Both the position numbers and the translations under genes were made by a program. The notes beneath the pieces were generated by a model, which was not told where the DNA came from, searched no databases, and was given only the letters and a program-made list of their open reading frames with translations. DNA of 45,241 nucleotides from Macrocybe gigantea (lineage: Eukaryota; Basidiomycota; Agaricomycetes; Agaricales; Callistosporiaceae): the NCBI GenBank assembly GCA_011319805.1, contig SJRY01000179.1, positions 1 to 45,241 on the forward strand, in the 5' to 3' direction. The first letter of the stretch is position 1. The number at the start of each line of letters is the position of its first letter. Positions 11,911 through 24,802 of this stretch are shown piece after piece.

Positions 11911-13104
11911 ATGAGCTCGATATCGTTGGACGAATTCGCAACAATCTCGCTCGCTATTGCGATTCCTTGGCTTTTTGCCATCCGACGGTCGTGGAGGTCG
12001 TCATCGACAACAGCAACACATTCACTTGTTCTCCTGACACATACTCTTCTCATACTATACACACTCCTCGTGCAGCGCCCGCCCAATCTCTTTAAAGCCC
12101 TCAAGATACCCATAAACCAGTCCACCGATGCCATACGTGCTCATGTCCTCCAGCATTCTGGAATCCCAGAGCTCAACCCCGAACTCGAAGGACTACTGAA
12201 GCGGCTAGCCTCCTTCGACACGAGAGCTCTCTATCCACGGTTCGGCCACAATGTCGTGGCGACGTGCACGTACTGCCAATCGTTTGAGGATTTCCTCCTC
12301 TACGCATTGCCCCGTCCTCTCCTATCATATATTCGCGAAATTGCGTTCATGGGCGTACGTTGTTTTCCATCTTTGCGACTTGCGAAATACCACGTCCCCT
12401 GACTTTCGGACGCAGTTGTTGACGTCGTTCCCAACATCTGCGGCTAAGCGTTTTCGAAAGTCGGCGGTGGCGGCTCTCGTGTTGATGGGAGTGGCGGAGG
12501 CCTATGTCCTTGCGACCATCACAATAAAAATTCCACCTCGAGGAAGCAATGAGAGTGTTTTCATGGCAAGCTCCTTTGTCCTCATTGTGCTAATCTCTGT
12601 CACTCATGCTATTCTCGACAGTGGCATGACAACCTCTTCCTTCTTCGGAACGCCATTTTTCTCGCCTTGCCTTTCATCATAATCGCCATGCCCAGTCACA
12701 TACCTTTCCTACAAGCACCTGCGTCCAACAACTTCCCATCTTCCATCGATCCCAGCCTGTCCACGTCATTTCTCCTCACCCAGACCCTCAATACCACTAG
12801 CCACATCCGACAGACCCTACATCTACTCAAATATGCACATGCAGCCACGATGCGTCTGCCCTCTCTTCGCTCGCGCGCTGCGGGGTGGTGGGAGGAGGAG
12901 GCAAGAGTTGGCGAGACCATTCGAAACGACTCGGATGGCGCCACCAGCGTACGCAACGTGGCGCGTGCATTGGGAGTTGGCTTCGATGATGCGGGAACGT
13001 TTAATGGTCTGCCCGAAGGTCCATTGAAGACTGCTGCGAAGGCTGCGGTGGGTACGTTGATGGGCGATGGCATGACACCCAGTGAACATTGGCGTGCTCA
13101 ATAG
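11911..13104 (+). CDS. conserved fungal multi-pass membrane protein of unknown function
   Basis: Three exons (11911-12354, 12416-12565, 12622-13104), all in phase 0, give 358 residues. A hydrophobic N-terminal helix and a second helix (THSLVLLTHTLLILYTLLV) come first. The signature LLKRLASFDTRALYPRFGH and a CTYCQSFEDFLLYALP stretch with a CxxC pair follow. Further helices are seen in exon 2 (AVAALVLMGVAEAYVLA) and at the start of exon 3 after WHDNLF. The C-terminal third is soluble. Related proteins occur in many ascomycetes and basidiomycetes with no assigned role; an endoplasmic reticulum location is a guess. The start at 11911 gives the best family match over an upstream in-frame ATG at 11863. 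The second intron (12566-12621) starts with GC: only this splice restores the family's MWHD junction. Confidence 0.85.
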
Positions 13105-14694
13105 GACGAGGAGTTGTAGCACTTGGCGACAACATTCATACATACCCGTGGCTTGTATAGTGACTTGATGCAGCTCGGAATGGATGATGCTTTGGCTCGG
13201 AATGTGCCCTATGATCTCTGTTGGACCATTGCAGTAAGCGGCTTCATCCCTCTACGAAACCAAGAGGTGGAGACAGAAAGAAAATGAAGAGTCTTCATTT
13301 TTCGCCGGCGGCTTACTCTTCCACTTTTCGGTGCCATTGTTACTCGTCATCCTCCTTTTTTTCCCCCTTCTTGCTAACAATCGTCACCCCTTAGTCTTCC
13401 GAGTAGCGCGCCATAGATGTTTTATCCCATCCATGGCTTCTGATGACAACAACCGGAAGGTCTTCTACAGCAATTGATTGACCTAAGCCGTTCCATGGTA
13501 TGTACTTCTTTGAAACGCGCAGATATGGGCGATGGTTATATTCTGCCATTCAAAATAATTTTCGCCATCGATTAGCGGACACCACTAAGTGTCCTGCTGC
13601 TGATGACGAAGGCAATAGACATGATGGTCTGCCATCCACGTGTGCCTGATTGAACTCTGATGCACGAAGACACTTATCCTCATTCTTCTATCTTGCCGGC
13701 GGACGTTATAGATATTAGAAGCTGGGAGGTCAGCATAGGACAGAAGATCGCAATGGCAAACATATTGATAGACGGTGCCCATCGGCATGGACTTCATGAT
13801 TTCGGGCGTGCCTCACTAAACGAAACCCGATGTCAGCTTGGACTTCTCGAACCGAATCGGAAGGGACATATTTCGTGTGAGTTCTGGCAGTCGCACGGTC
13901 CTACACTGAAATATTTTTGCTTCTAGACGGCTGGTAAAAATAGCGGGCATTTTTATACTGATCCCGAGTTAACGAACGACAGGACAATGATGTGTCACAA
14001 GAGAATGTCTTGTTGCCGCGCAGGCTATTCGTCCACGAGTAGGGTGCCGGCTCCAAAACACACCCCGAAGGAAATGCCAGATCGATGGCGCAGCACTTAA
14101 AAAACCTGCTTGCACACGAACCGTGTGTTCACCCCGTCTATGCATGAAAGGAACCCACATCAATGCTTTTTCCAACGCTATAGGACTGGACATGGCTACA
14201 GTGAAACAATGCTTGAGCTCCCAAAGAGCCAATGTTCCGATGATACCCCAACCGGCATGCGGCTCAGTCGCTCAAATGCTTTGACTGGTTTGGCTCGGGT
14301 TCCCTGAGTTTCACCCTGTCCATGATGACGTAGAGAAACAGTCTTGTTGAACGACGTGATTGCTATTCATAAACCCGTCTCTTCCCAGTGCAACACCTCG
14401 GAGTCGACAATATTCCTCTGGGAGAACAGAGCTTCTCATCGCAAAGTTGCTAGAAGGATCCATTTGTACACGCCAGCCGAAAAGGGTCCGGTTCTATAAA
14501 TTAGTACTCGTACACAAGAGATACACAGTCAGTCCAGGAAGGCCATTGCGGGCGGATGTTACACAAACGGATAGCAATTAGACAGTGTGTGAGGTACAGA
14601 TTGCGAAAGAATGGTCGTCATAAGGGAAACGTAGCGCAAGCAAAAGTAAAAAAGTAAAAGGAAGGAACATGTACGGGAAGGGGACTCAAGAGGG
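13105..14694. other. intergenic stretch, nothing recognised
   Basis: About 1.6 kb between two convergent genes. Frames of 65-88 codons on both strands lack motifs or partner exons. No RNA gene or repeat was seen. Confidence 0.4.
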
Positions 14695-16670
14695 TTACGG
14701 GCCGAGTTGCGCATCACTCGATCCCTCTATGCAGAACGCCGACTCCTCCTTCAACTCCTCCTCTACTGCCGCCCAACCCTCGGTAGTCAGTGGGGAGTAA
14801 CCCTCGTCGAGGCCCTTCTCGAAGTATCTCGGAACAAACCTGTGACCATTTACAGATCAGAAATCAGCCGAGGATAAAGCGGAACGAGGAAGACACACGA
14901 GACACCGTTCTTCTTCCTCTCCGCCGCGTCGTCTCTCTGCTTCTGCTCTATCGCAACCTTGGCCTTTGTCGCCTCAGAGAATTCCTTCTTCAACAATTTC
15001 TCAGTCACGCCGAACCAGAGCTTCCTGCTCTCGTGCGGGAGCTGCTTCTCTATCGGGCGAACGGTCTTGGGTATGATTTCCAGCGTTGAAAGGTCTAATA
15101 AAGTGTTGTATTCCTCGTCCTGGCGGGTGACGTCAGCCCTCGAGGCTGCACCAGCCGAAATAGTGGTCGTGGGTAACGTGGCATGGGAAGGTACAGGAGA
15201 AGATGCAGAGGACGATGTGGTGTGCGGATACGAGCCAGAGCCTATGCGTCTCCAGCGGATGTGGCCCTTCCATGATCCATCGAAGGCAGCGACAATGCGG
15301 TTCTGAGGCACATGCTTCACCTTGGTCCACTCTTGATGTTGGGTTTCGCCTTCGTGAACAGTATGAATCACTCCTTCCACGAGGAAATGTGCCTTCCCAA
15401 GCCAAGACTACGGAGGAATTGACAATCAGTCAATTAATAGGATCACCAACATCGAGGACTTCACCTCTTCCTTATACTCCACAATAGTTCTGAACTTCTG
15501 ACCTGGTTTGCCACCGGTGCATGTGATGATGGTTGAGTCTCCAACGGTAACATAGAAGCTACCTCTTAGAATTCCGTTTACGGACGCCACAGGATGAGTG
15601 ACGTGATATCTTTCCCCTTGACCGCGACCTCCTGTAATGTTGACATATATGCCTTGATTGAATTGCCCAGGAGCCACTTTCAGGGTTGTCCCAGATACTT
15701 TGGCAGAAATCTGATCAATTCCAAAGAGCTCTAATGACTTTGCGGGGCAGGTTGCATAATACGCCGACACTGGTGGGTGATGGGATACCTGTTCGGTGAT
15801 GTACACCACCCGTATCCGAGGAGGCTCGTTGGCGCCGCCGTTGAGGTTGAGGTTCGACATTTGATCGGAGATATCGGGTTGGGCCAGCTGGGGGGACGTG
15901 GCAGCCGTGGATGGACTCTTCCCAGGTTTCGACAAAAAGCTGATTCCGCTGCGGGAGCTCTTAAAACTCTTGCCACTCTTGATGCTAGCCGTTTCAGGAG
16001 GAAGGGAATCGGGCACCGAGCCGGAAGAGCCGCTGAGGACCAGGGGGCTCATAGGCCGATTGGCATCGGACGAGTGCGACAGAGGGACGACATCCCAGTG
16101 GGAGCGGAAGTGTTCTCCTAGGACAGAGTTGTACGGCTTGCAGACTTTGCCGTGCTAAGATGACATGTCATGTGAATACTGATGCGAGCTCTGAGCGGCA
16201 GAAAGGGCCACTGACGATGAACTTCAGGTCCTTGGTGAATGTGAAACGCAGAACTGCCAGCATGCGCTCGAAAGGGTCGTCCGAGTCGTTGATGCTATAA
16301 ATGTCGAGTTCAAGGCACAGATCAGGACTGGGTCAACATCAGAGATACTCAACGCTGCGAACATGTCTGGCCTATCCAGATAATGCCAGTACTCTAGATT
16401 GGGTATGGGTTCCAGTAATGAGGCAGGAAGCGACAGGCGCCTGTGTGCCTGGCGTCAGCGAGGACTTTCATTAATACAGCATAGTGTTGTCAAGGCGTAC
16501 ATGGCAGCGATGTCTTTGACGCCTAGACACTTTTTCACCAACTGGACGATCATCTTGAGCCGTCCTCCTTCGCCAGCGTCTGCGGAGTCTGGCACCGAGA
16601 TGGGAGGACAGGGCGCTTCGTCGTCCTGCGGTGCATGAGCGTCGTTTCGTGCATCGCCATCGTTTGCCAT
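14695..16670 (-). CDS. KES1: Oxysterol-binding protein, Kes1/Osh4 type
   Basis: A multi-exon gene from ATG at 16670 to TAA at 14695-14697. The OSBP signature EQVSHHPPVSAYY is intact, and its two histidines normally contact the PI4P headgroup. Before it come RLSLPASLLEPIPNLEYW, INDSDDPFERML and HGKVCKPYNSVLGE, all standard ORD landmarks; after it come GIYVNITGG, GSFYVTVGD and an SWLGKAHFLV exon. The C-terminus is a charged helix with KQRDD and RYFEKGLDEGY. There is no PH or ankyrin domain, so it is the short Kes1/Osh4 class that exchanges sterol and PI4P between membranes. A Ser/Pro-rich insert (roughly SGSSGSVPDS to SPQLAQ) precedes the signature and is longer than in yeast. First exon is 16670-16501. 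Inner joins are approximate. Confidence 0.9.
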
Positions 16671-17085
16671 GGCCGCTGGAAGTGAAGAAGGATCGTCGAG
16701 AAGGCAGAAGGAGGAAAGGATATAAGGGAGATGCTAGGAGAGTCTAAACCGAATATAACGAGACGGTGGCTGTAACCCTTTCAAAACAGACAAATATGAA
16801 CCACGTTTGTCCCAGAATCACACCGCAAGTCGCCAATCAACCAGCAATGTTCTTCTCTTTCTTCCGACGCGTACAGGAAAATGGGATTTTTCGATGAATG
16901 ATCTAGCTCGTCGAAAGCATATTGTAACTATGCCCGTTCATAACAAAAAGAAGGAAAAAAAACAAACACAAGCATTGAATCCAGGTCATTAAGCGGCTCC
17001 GATCATAAATTATAGAGATATTGTACATCGGTTGGGAGAAGGGTGGTCGGTGTCACGAAATGCTTTGCAGGATATCACGCGCACA

Positions 17086-17904
17086 TCACTTCCGCAGTAC
17101 GTATTTCATTAATCCAGCACCAACAGTCAGAAGACCAATTCCAATCGCGACAGCCGCTCCTCTACTGACTGACACTTGGTTCAGGACAATGTCCCGATCG
17201 GGAATATAGTGTCGTGCAAAGAGGTCGTTTTGTATCCAAAGGACCTGCGATAACGTGAGATAAATGTAAACGGTAGAGAGAAGAGACACACCTTGTTCAA
17301 GGCCCTGACCACTCGTGTCTTGGTCTCCAGATCCAGATCCGGGTGTGCCATGACCGCGTTCACAAGGATATCCTCAACATAACCAAGGAGGATGGCACAG
17401 TGGGCGTATTCGACACGAAGGCCGGGTTTTTTGGCTCTTCAAACACGAACAGCTTGTCAGACGAAACGCCAAGCCAAATACATCCACGAAGGCGTAGACA
17501 TACCTATGGGTGAAGCCCGCCTCCCCGGTGTGCATAATGCCGACTTTGTCAAAGTATTCCCATGTCGTGTCGGCTTCATAGTCCAATGTCACCACTTTGA
17601 CGAGGTACTGCATAAGGAAGTCTTTTCGGAACTTGATCTGCGGGTGATTCTGGTTCAGCTCCGTAATTTTCGTCGGTGCGTCGCCAGAGTACCCCGTTTG
17701 TCTGGGCACGAAGGCCTTGGCAGTAATATCAAATGACAGAAGCTTCTCGTATACGGTGTCGACGACGACCGAAGCCAGAGGGGCCACCACTGGTTTGGCA
17801 GCATGGAGAGCAGCAGCATCCTCATGCGTGAACTGGATGAAGTCACGCAAGTACTGGATGCGGGACGGGAGATGCGTGAGGGACTCCGGGGCGATGTGTT
17901 GCAT
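17086..17904 (-). CDS. protoglobin-like heme protein with C-terminal membrane anchor
   Basis: Three exons (17904-17504, 17436-17292, 17244-17086) join in phase to 234 residues. The fold reads like the globin-sensor/protoglobin family: a pre-helix LRDFIQFTHEDAAALH, the E-helix region with FRKDFLMQYL, and an F-helix segment VGIMHTGEAGFTHR whose His at about position 125 is the expected proximal heme ligand. Then comes VEYAHCAILLGYVEDIL. The last 25 residues form a hydrophobic helix (GAAVAIGIGLLTVGAGLMKY) ending VLRK, a tail-anchor layout. Fungal protoglobins with this tail exist but are little studied. Roles in O2, NO or redox sensing at a membrane are possible and unproven. The start at 17904 is the first ATG of the frame. 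Confidence 0.87.
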
Positions 17905-18539
17905 GATCGTGAAGAAGGCTGGTCATAACCGCCATCGAATCCCGCAGATTCTTATACCTCGGAAGCAGCAGAACCTCGACCAGGGTGGCCAATGCTGGAG
18001 AGTTCCTAGAGCCGTGAACTCGCTAACTATCTCCCGAAAGGATCGTGACGCTGTGACGACCATCGGAACTATACGTGTGAATGAATAGGATCGTCAGTGT
18101 TCTGGCCTAGACCTGAGTCATTGCAGGGCCCTAGAAACCAGAAGAATGCCTGAATATGCGCAGAAAAGACAGCAAACGAGTCCAGCCGCGTTCTAGCCAA
18201 AGCCATGGAAGTATCTTGTGAAGGACGCCGGACAAGGACTTGCAAGATAAATAGTCACAAAGAAATCGCCCGCAGAAATTCTCAAGTTCTGTACATAGAT
18301 CTCAATGCAGTTTTTGGACGTTCGTTGTCGGGGAGGCTTGCTGACATTCATGGCGCTTCTGGTTGGCTGTCAAGTCGCCAAGTGTTGTACCTTGGGTCCG
18401 CCCGACAACACCATTATTCGCCGATCGGACGAAATCGGGTCATCATGCTGTGTCACCCACTAAGCGCAGCAGAAAATAAATTTCTCTCCAAGCCGACGAG
18501 TTACAACTCAAAGTTTTTCTTCAGTTGCGAACAGATGCG

Positions 18540-19262
18540 GACGATAGTCCAGAACCTGCAAATCATCCATCTGTCAGCTTGGACTACCCTTGTAGTCTCT
18601 AAAGTACTATATGTTCGTCTATGGATAGTGATGAACGGAAAAACGTCAATGAATCGTAGTGATTTGTATCATCAGGTGGTGAGCCATCTGATCGAGCGGT
18701 TTCTCCAAGGGCTCCCGGAAGAGAAGTCTAGCCAGGTCGAGGCGTGTAGGGTCATAAACACCCGCGTGTTTGGGTGACTCGAGGTTTCGTAAAAATGGGG
18801 ACGCCAGTCTGTGATTTCTTTCTCGTACCATTTGGAAAAGGCTGTCCGGTGGGAATCAAGAAGGGACATCGTCTATCCAAAAAGTGGTCTGATACTTGGA
18901 GTCAGAAAGTGCAATCGGAGCGTAATGTCATTGCTATGAATAGGTAACCGCCATCACACTGTTGAGCTTCGAGCGTCATGAGAGAAATAAATTCATGCCA
19001 CCAGAGGTCGGCAAACTCATTGTGAATCTTGATCTACTGAGCACTTGCGATTTGTGATTTGCCGAATGGCCGATTGGACGAAGGGAGTGTTGAGATCACC
19101 AGGAAGTCGAGTAGGGGAGGAAAACAAGTCCTCCATCACTAAGTGCTCGTCAATGTTCCGACCCACTCACACCAGATAGTGGTAAAAGTCATACACAACG
19201 AGGTTGCCTTCTGCTTGGCCACGCTTGTTTCTGGAGACAAAAGAAAATAACCACCAACAACA
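18540..19262 (-). CDS. unidentified gene pieces, exon chain incomplete
   Basis: Coding-like segments appear on the minus strand in order but in different frames, as expected for a spliced gene. Segment 1 (about 19240-19180) reads GQAEGNLVVYDFYHYLV; it can splice into GGLVFLPYSTS. Segment 2 (about 19030-18925) reads IHNEFADLWWHEFISLMTLE. Segment 3 (about 18850-18750) reads AFSKWYEKEITDWRPHFYE. Segment 4 (about 18770-18650) reads LARLLFREPLEKPLDQMAHH. I could not make one clean chain, and I do not recognise the family. It may be a real gene with uncertain exons or a decayed one. Its 5' side faces the Rpt6 start at 19324, so any promoter would be shared. Limits are approximate. Confidence 0.35.
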
Positions 19263-19323
19263 TATGCGTAATCCCGTGACGCAAATGGACGCGTACGCCT
19301 AGGTCTCGCTGCTACTTACGACC

Positions 19324-20858
<1,535 letters not shown>

Positions 20859-21336
20859 ATATCCACCTTGTCTTATCCTCCTTTTTGCTGGCTGTAATGA
20901 TGATGCATATCTCCTTCCTTCTGTCGAGTTTCTTTTTTTTTTCTGGAGGCGGCTTTTTGGCGAGCGTTTGGAATGTCTCTTCCCCCAGTTTTGACTGCTC
21001 ACAACAGATACGACGAACGTGACCACCGCGCCGCTGGTATTTGACGATCACGCGTCAATTCTTGAATGAGTGTTCAATTACTTTTTCTCGTCTTGTCAAT
21101 GCCATTTCTGACTTCATTTGTACAATCCGCCCTGGGTTACCAGAGCTTTTTCAGCCCTTCCTTTCGCTGGTCTCTGTCATAGCAACTATTGATCATGTTG
21201 CGCGATACGAAAGTTCTTTGCCTACACGTTGTAGCGGCGTGTCCGTCGATTACGTACGTGTCCTGCGAGTGGGAAGGCTTTTTAACGCTCGTCGTCTTAT
21301 CACTTCAATCTTACTCGCGTTCGACTCTCTGCCATC

Positions 21337-24300
21337 ATGGTTGGTGTCTGCCCTCAGTTCATCTCGAGTGGAACATGCACGGATTCATCCTGCACCTTCC
21401 GACATGACGTCCTCGTTTGCGAAGATTGCGGTGTCGTCTGCCATACCCATGGGGTCTTCGATGCCCACATGAAGGGTCGCAGGCACCGTGCAAGGCTTTC
21501 TGGTGTTCAAAACGTGTATTATTGTTCGGCATGCGAGAGAAACATTCCGAAACTCAATTGGGCAACTCATACAACCGGGAAATCTCATCGCAAAGCTGTT
21601 GAGCGACATGGCGTCAACAGCATCGAACCGAAGCTCGTCGTCTCTGATATCGAAGGTCACAAGTATTGTGATATCTGCTCCCTTCATGTTCTCGTACACC
21701 ACTGGAAGAAGCACGTCATCAGTCGCTCTCATAAAAAGCATGAACGTTTCATGGCCTTTAAATCCGTTCTTGATGAAGCAGAAAGAGACAAGAATGGCAT
21801 CACAATTGAAGGCACCTTCAACTTTGACATTATAGATCCGAGCATCAGTGCCAATGGCTCAACGCTCACGCCTACTATCAAGACGGAAGTGCCGTCCGCG
21901 AGGATATCCCTACTTGCTATTCAGCTTTTATCTCAGAAAGGAGGCAGATATCTCACATCTCAAGGGTACGGATACGACATACTCTGTGATCCGAGGATTT
22001 AACCGGTTTGCAGGTTCTCGGTTGAGATGGAGGGTCCAAACAGGACGATCATGCACACTCGACCTATGAATCTGAAAATCTCTTTTTCCAAGTCCTATGC
22101 TGGTCACTATGAAGACCGCGTGGAATTCACATTTGAGGACCTCCAATTGAAGAAACAATTCATCATCTCGCGTTCGCTTCGTGCAATTGTCGGGAACAAG
22201 GCTGACTATGAGTTGTTGCGCCCTACAGCTCCTTACATACCAAAAGAACGTGTGCCTAGACAGGCGGAAACTACGGTCGTTGAAGGTGTCTTACCTCCAG
22301 CGCTCAATGCGATACCCTACGTCGTTAAGCTTCCCAAGGCCGAAATCCCTAAGGGATTGTTGGCTATCCTTGAGGGCGAAGAAAGGGTGGCAGAAATCAC
22401 CAACAAAATCCGGAAGGTCTACATACCGAAGACGTTGGACGGAAACACATATGCTCGGCATTTCAAGCATCTAATTTGGATTGAAGAGTTTCGGACAGCG
22501 TAAGCTTCTTCATCCATTCACCTCATGATTTCCTGATATAAAGTCTTCAGTCGCGATCTCGAGCGATACGATATGCATGACGCCCACTTGTCGAAGTATA
22601 ACAGTTATTATTAGTGGGTAGGAATTTTTGTATGAGGACATGTCTTCATCTTGAGGTCTTCTAGTCTTCCCGTGCCCGGCCTCGCGGAGAAAAGGCCTAG
22701 CGTTCTTATCGGCGAGTGACGCACCTTTCCAGCTCGCACTGAATTAACGCAGTCATCCAGGTGATCGCATCCTTGTGCAGAAACATGGTTCTGCTGAAGG
22801 GCATTGGTTCGAGGGCAGAGTGCATGTTTTACGTCAGGCTGAGGTTGGCTTGCGGTTCCATCATTCCTTCCCATGGAACGCGTCCTACACATATAACGTC
22901 CGATTCAAACTGAATCGCGTTCCCGTTCGACGGCAGCATCAAGCTCTGGACACCGTATTCGCTCCAGCGCGAATCTTCTTTCCGATTCCGAGCCAGTTGC
23001 CCGCTACGCCGGAGCACAGCTTTCGTATGCAGACATTCGATCCGCTCATCAGCTCCAATCCACCCCAATGGCAAGCAGTGCACGCTATTCTTCGTCAACC
23101 TCCAGGAAGCGTCCCATTTGTGGTTTTCGGACCGTAAGCTAGGACATCTGCATCTTAGCTCGCCTTTCCTCATAATATTGATTGTGTAGGCCTGGGACTG
23201 GAAAAACTGTTACGATTGTGGAGGCGATTCGACAAGTTTTACGGGCGAATTCGAACGCAAAAATTTTAGCATGCGCACCAAGCAATTCGGCTGCTGATTT
23301 AATCGCGTTACGACTCCATGCCCTCTCTACAAATGAGCTGTTCCGTTTTTATGCGCCGTCGCGCTACAAAGACCAAGTGCCCGATAATCTTCTTCAATAT
23401 ACGTACACCAATGCACAAGGACAATTTTCCGTACCTGCCCTTGACCGGATGATGCGCTTCCGTGTCGTTGTGACAACATGCATATCAGCCTCTGTGATTC
23501 CCAATATCGGCATCCCGCGAGGTCATTACACCCACATATTTATAGACGAAGCAGGACAAGCCACGGAACCCGAAGTCTGCGTCTCGATCAAAACAGCGGC
23601 CGACAACAATACGAACATCATACTCTCTGGCGACCCTAAACAGCTAGGGCCCATAGTCCGATCTCGGATTGCTCAACAGCTCGGGCTGGAAAAGAGTCTG
23701 ATAGAAAGATTAATGGAAACAGACACTTATAATCTGCAGAATGGATCTGCGAAATCGTGAGTGACGATTTGCCTCTACGACGCCGAACTCTCCCGACGAA
23801 AACAACGCAGCGTCGTCAAGCTAACGAAGAACTTCCGTTCTCACAAAACTATCTTGTCCTTCCCCAATGAGATGTTCTACGAAAATGAATTACAAGCATG
23901 CGCCGACCAGAACAAAATCAACTTTTACTTGAAATGGCCTCTTCTACCTGCGGCTGGTTTCCCAATCGTATTCCACGCAATCTCAGGAAAAGATGATCGC
24001 GAAGCATCCTCGCCTTCATTTTTCAATATCGGTGAAGTTTCGCAAGTGAAATCGTACATCCAGAAACTTCGCGAAGACCGCAAGTTCCGAATCAGTCAGA
24101 CATTTCATCCCGTTTTATTATGATGCTACTCAATACCCGCCCTGCGCATATAGCTGATGACGACATTGGTGTGATTTCGCCGTATCATGCCCAATGCCAG
24201 AAGATTAGGGCTAGCCTTAAGCCAATCGCACAGGGGGTTAAAGTCGGTTCGGTTGAAGAATTCCAAGGACAGGTTTGTCTCCTAGTGCATCAGAATTTGC

Positions 24301-24802
24301 TCCGTAAATGTTGATTCTTTCTATAATTTAAGGAACGACGCGTCATTATTATTTCAACCGTACGGAGCAGCAAGGAATTTGTTGAATATGACATCAAACA
24401 TACTCTTGGATTTATCGCCAGTCCGAGGCGGTTCAATGGTCAGTTTTTCGTCAGATTGTGATGCTCTTGTCTCATCTGCTTGCATTAGTCTCGGTCACTC
24501 GGGCTCAGGCTCTTCTGATTATCGTTGGCGATCCCCAGGTGTTGTCGTTGGACCCGCTGTGGCGGTCGTTCCTGAATTACGTACATAACCACAACGGGTG
24601 GGTAGGGGAGCCTATCACGTGGAATCCCAACGAGCCAGTGAGACCAGAAGGCGGCTATGACCGGACCATACGCGACGAAGCAAGGCTGGACATGAACGAG
24701 TTTTCGAGGAGGATGGAGGAGCTCACATTGACAGGCGCCATCGATGAAGAGACCGAAATCGCCGACGCCCAGGTCGAGAAGCCTTGGCGCGAAATGGAGT
24801 GA
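21337..24802 (+). CDS. zinc-finger MOV10/SDE3-type SF1 RNA helicase
   Basis: A long multi-exon gene. The first exon starts with a CCCH finger (C5, C14, C19, H23) and then three U1/matrin-type C2H2 fingers (C28/C31/H44/H50; C63/C66/H78/H84; C111/C114/H126/H132). A beta-rich region follows. The helicase core is complete: GPPGTGKT split by an intron at about 23133-23208, then DEAGQA, GDPKQLGP, LTKNFRSH, VGSVEEFQGQE and SVTRAQALLIIVGD. The DEAG box and motif order mark the Upf1-like SF1 branch holding SDE3 and MOV10, which act in RNA silencing and retroelement control in plants, animals and fungi. A function in quelling-like silencing is inference. The tail is acidic and ends EKPWREME. Exon limits inside 22000-22850 and 24080-24460 are not certain. 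Confidence 0.92.

Noticed and set aside
18205..18777. 190-codon plus-strand open frame
   Set aside because: It overlaps minus-strand segments that look more protein-like, has no recognisable motif or partner exons, and its composition is not gene-like.
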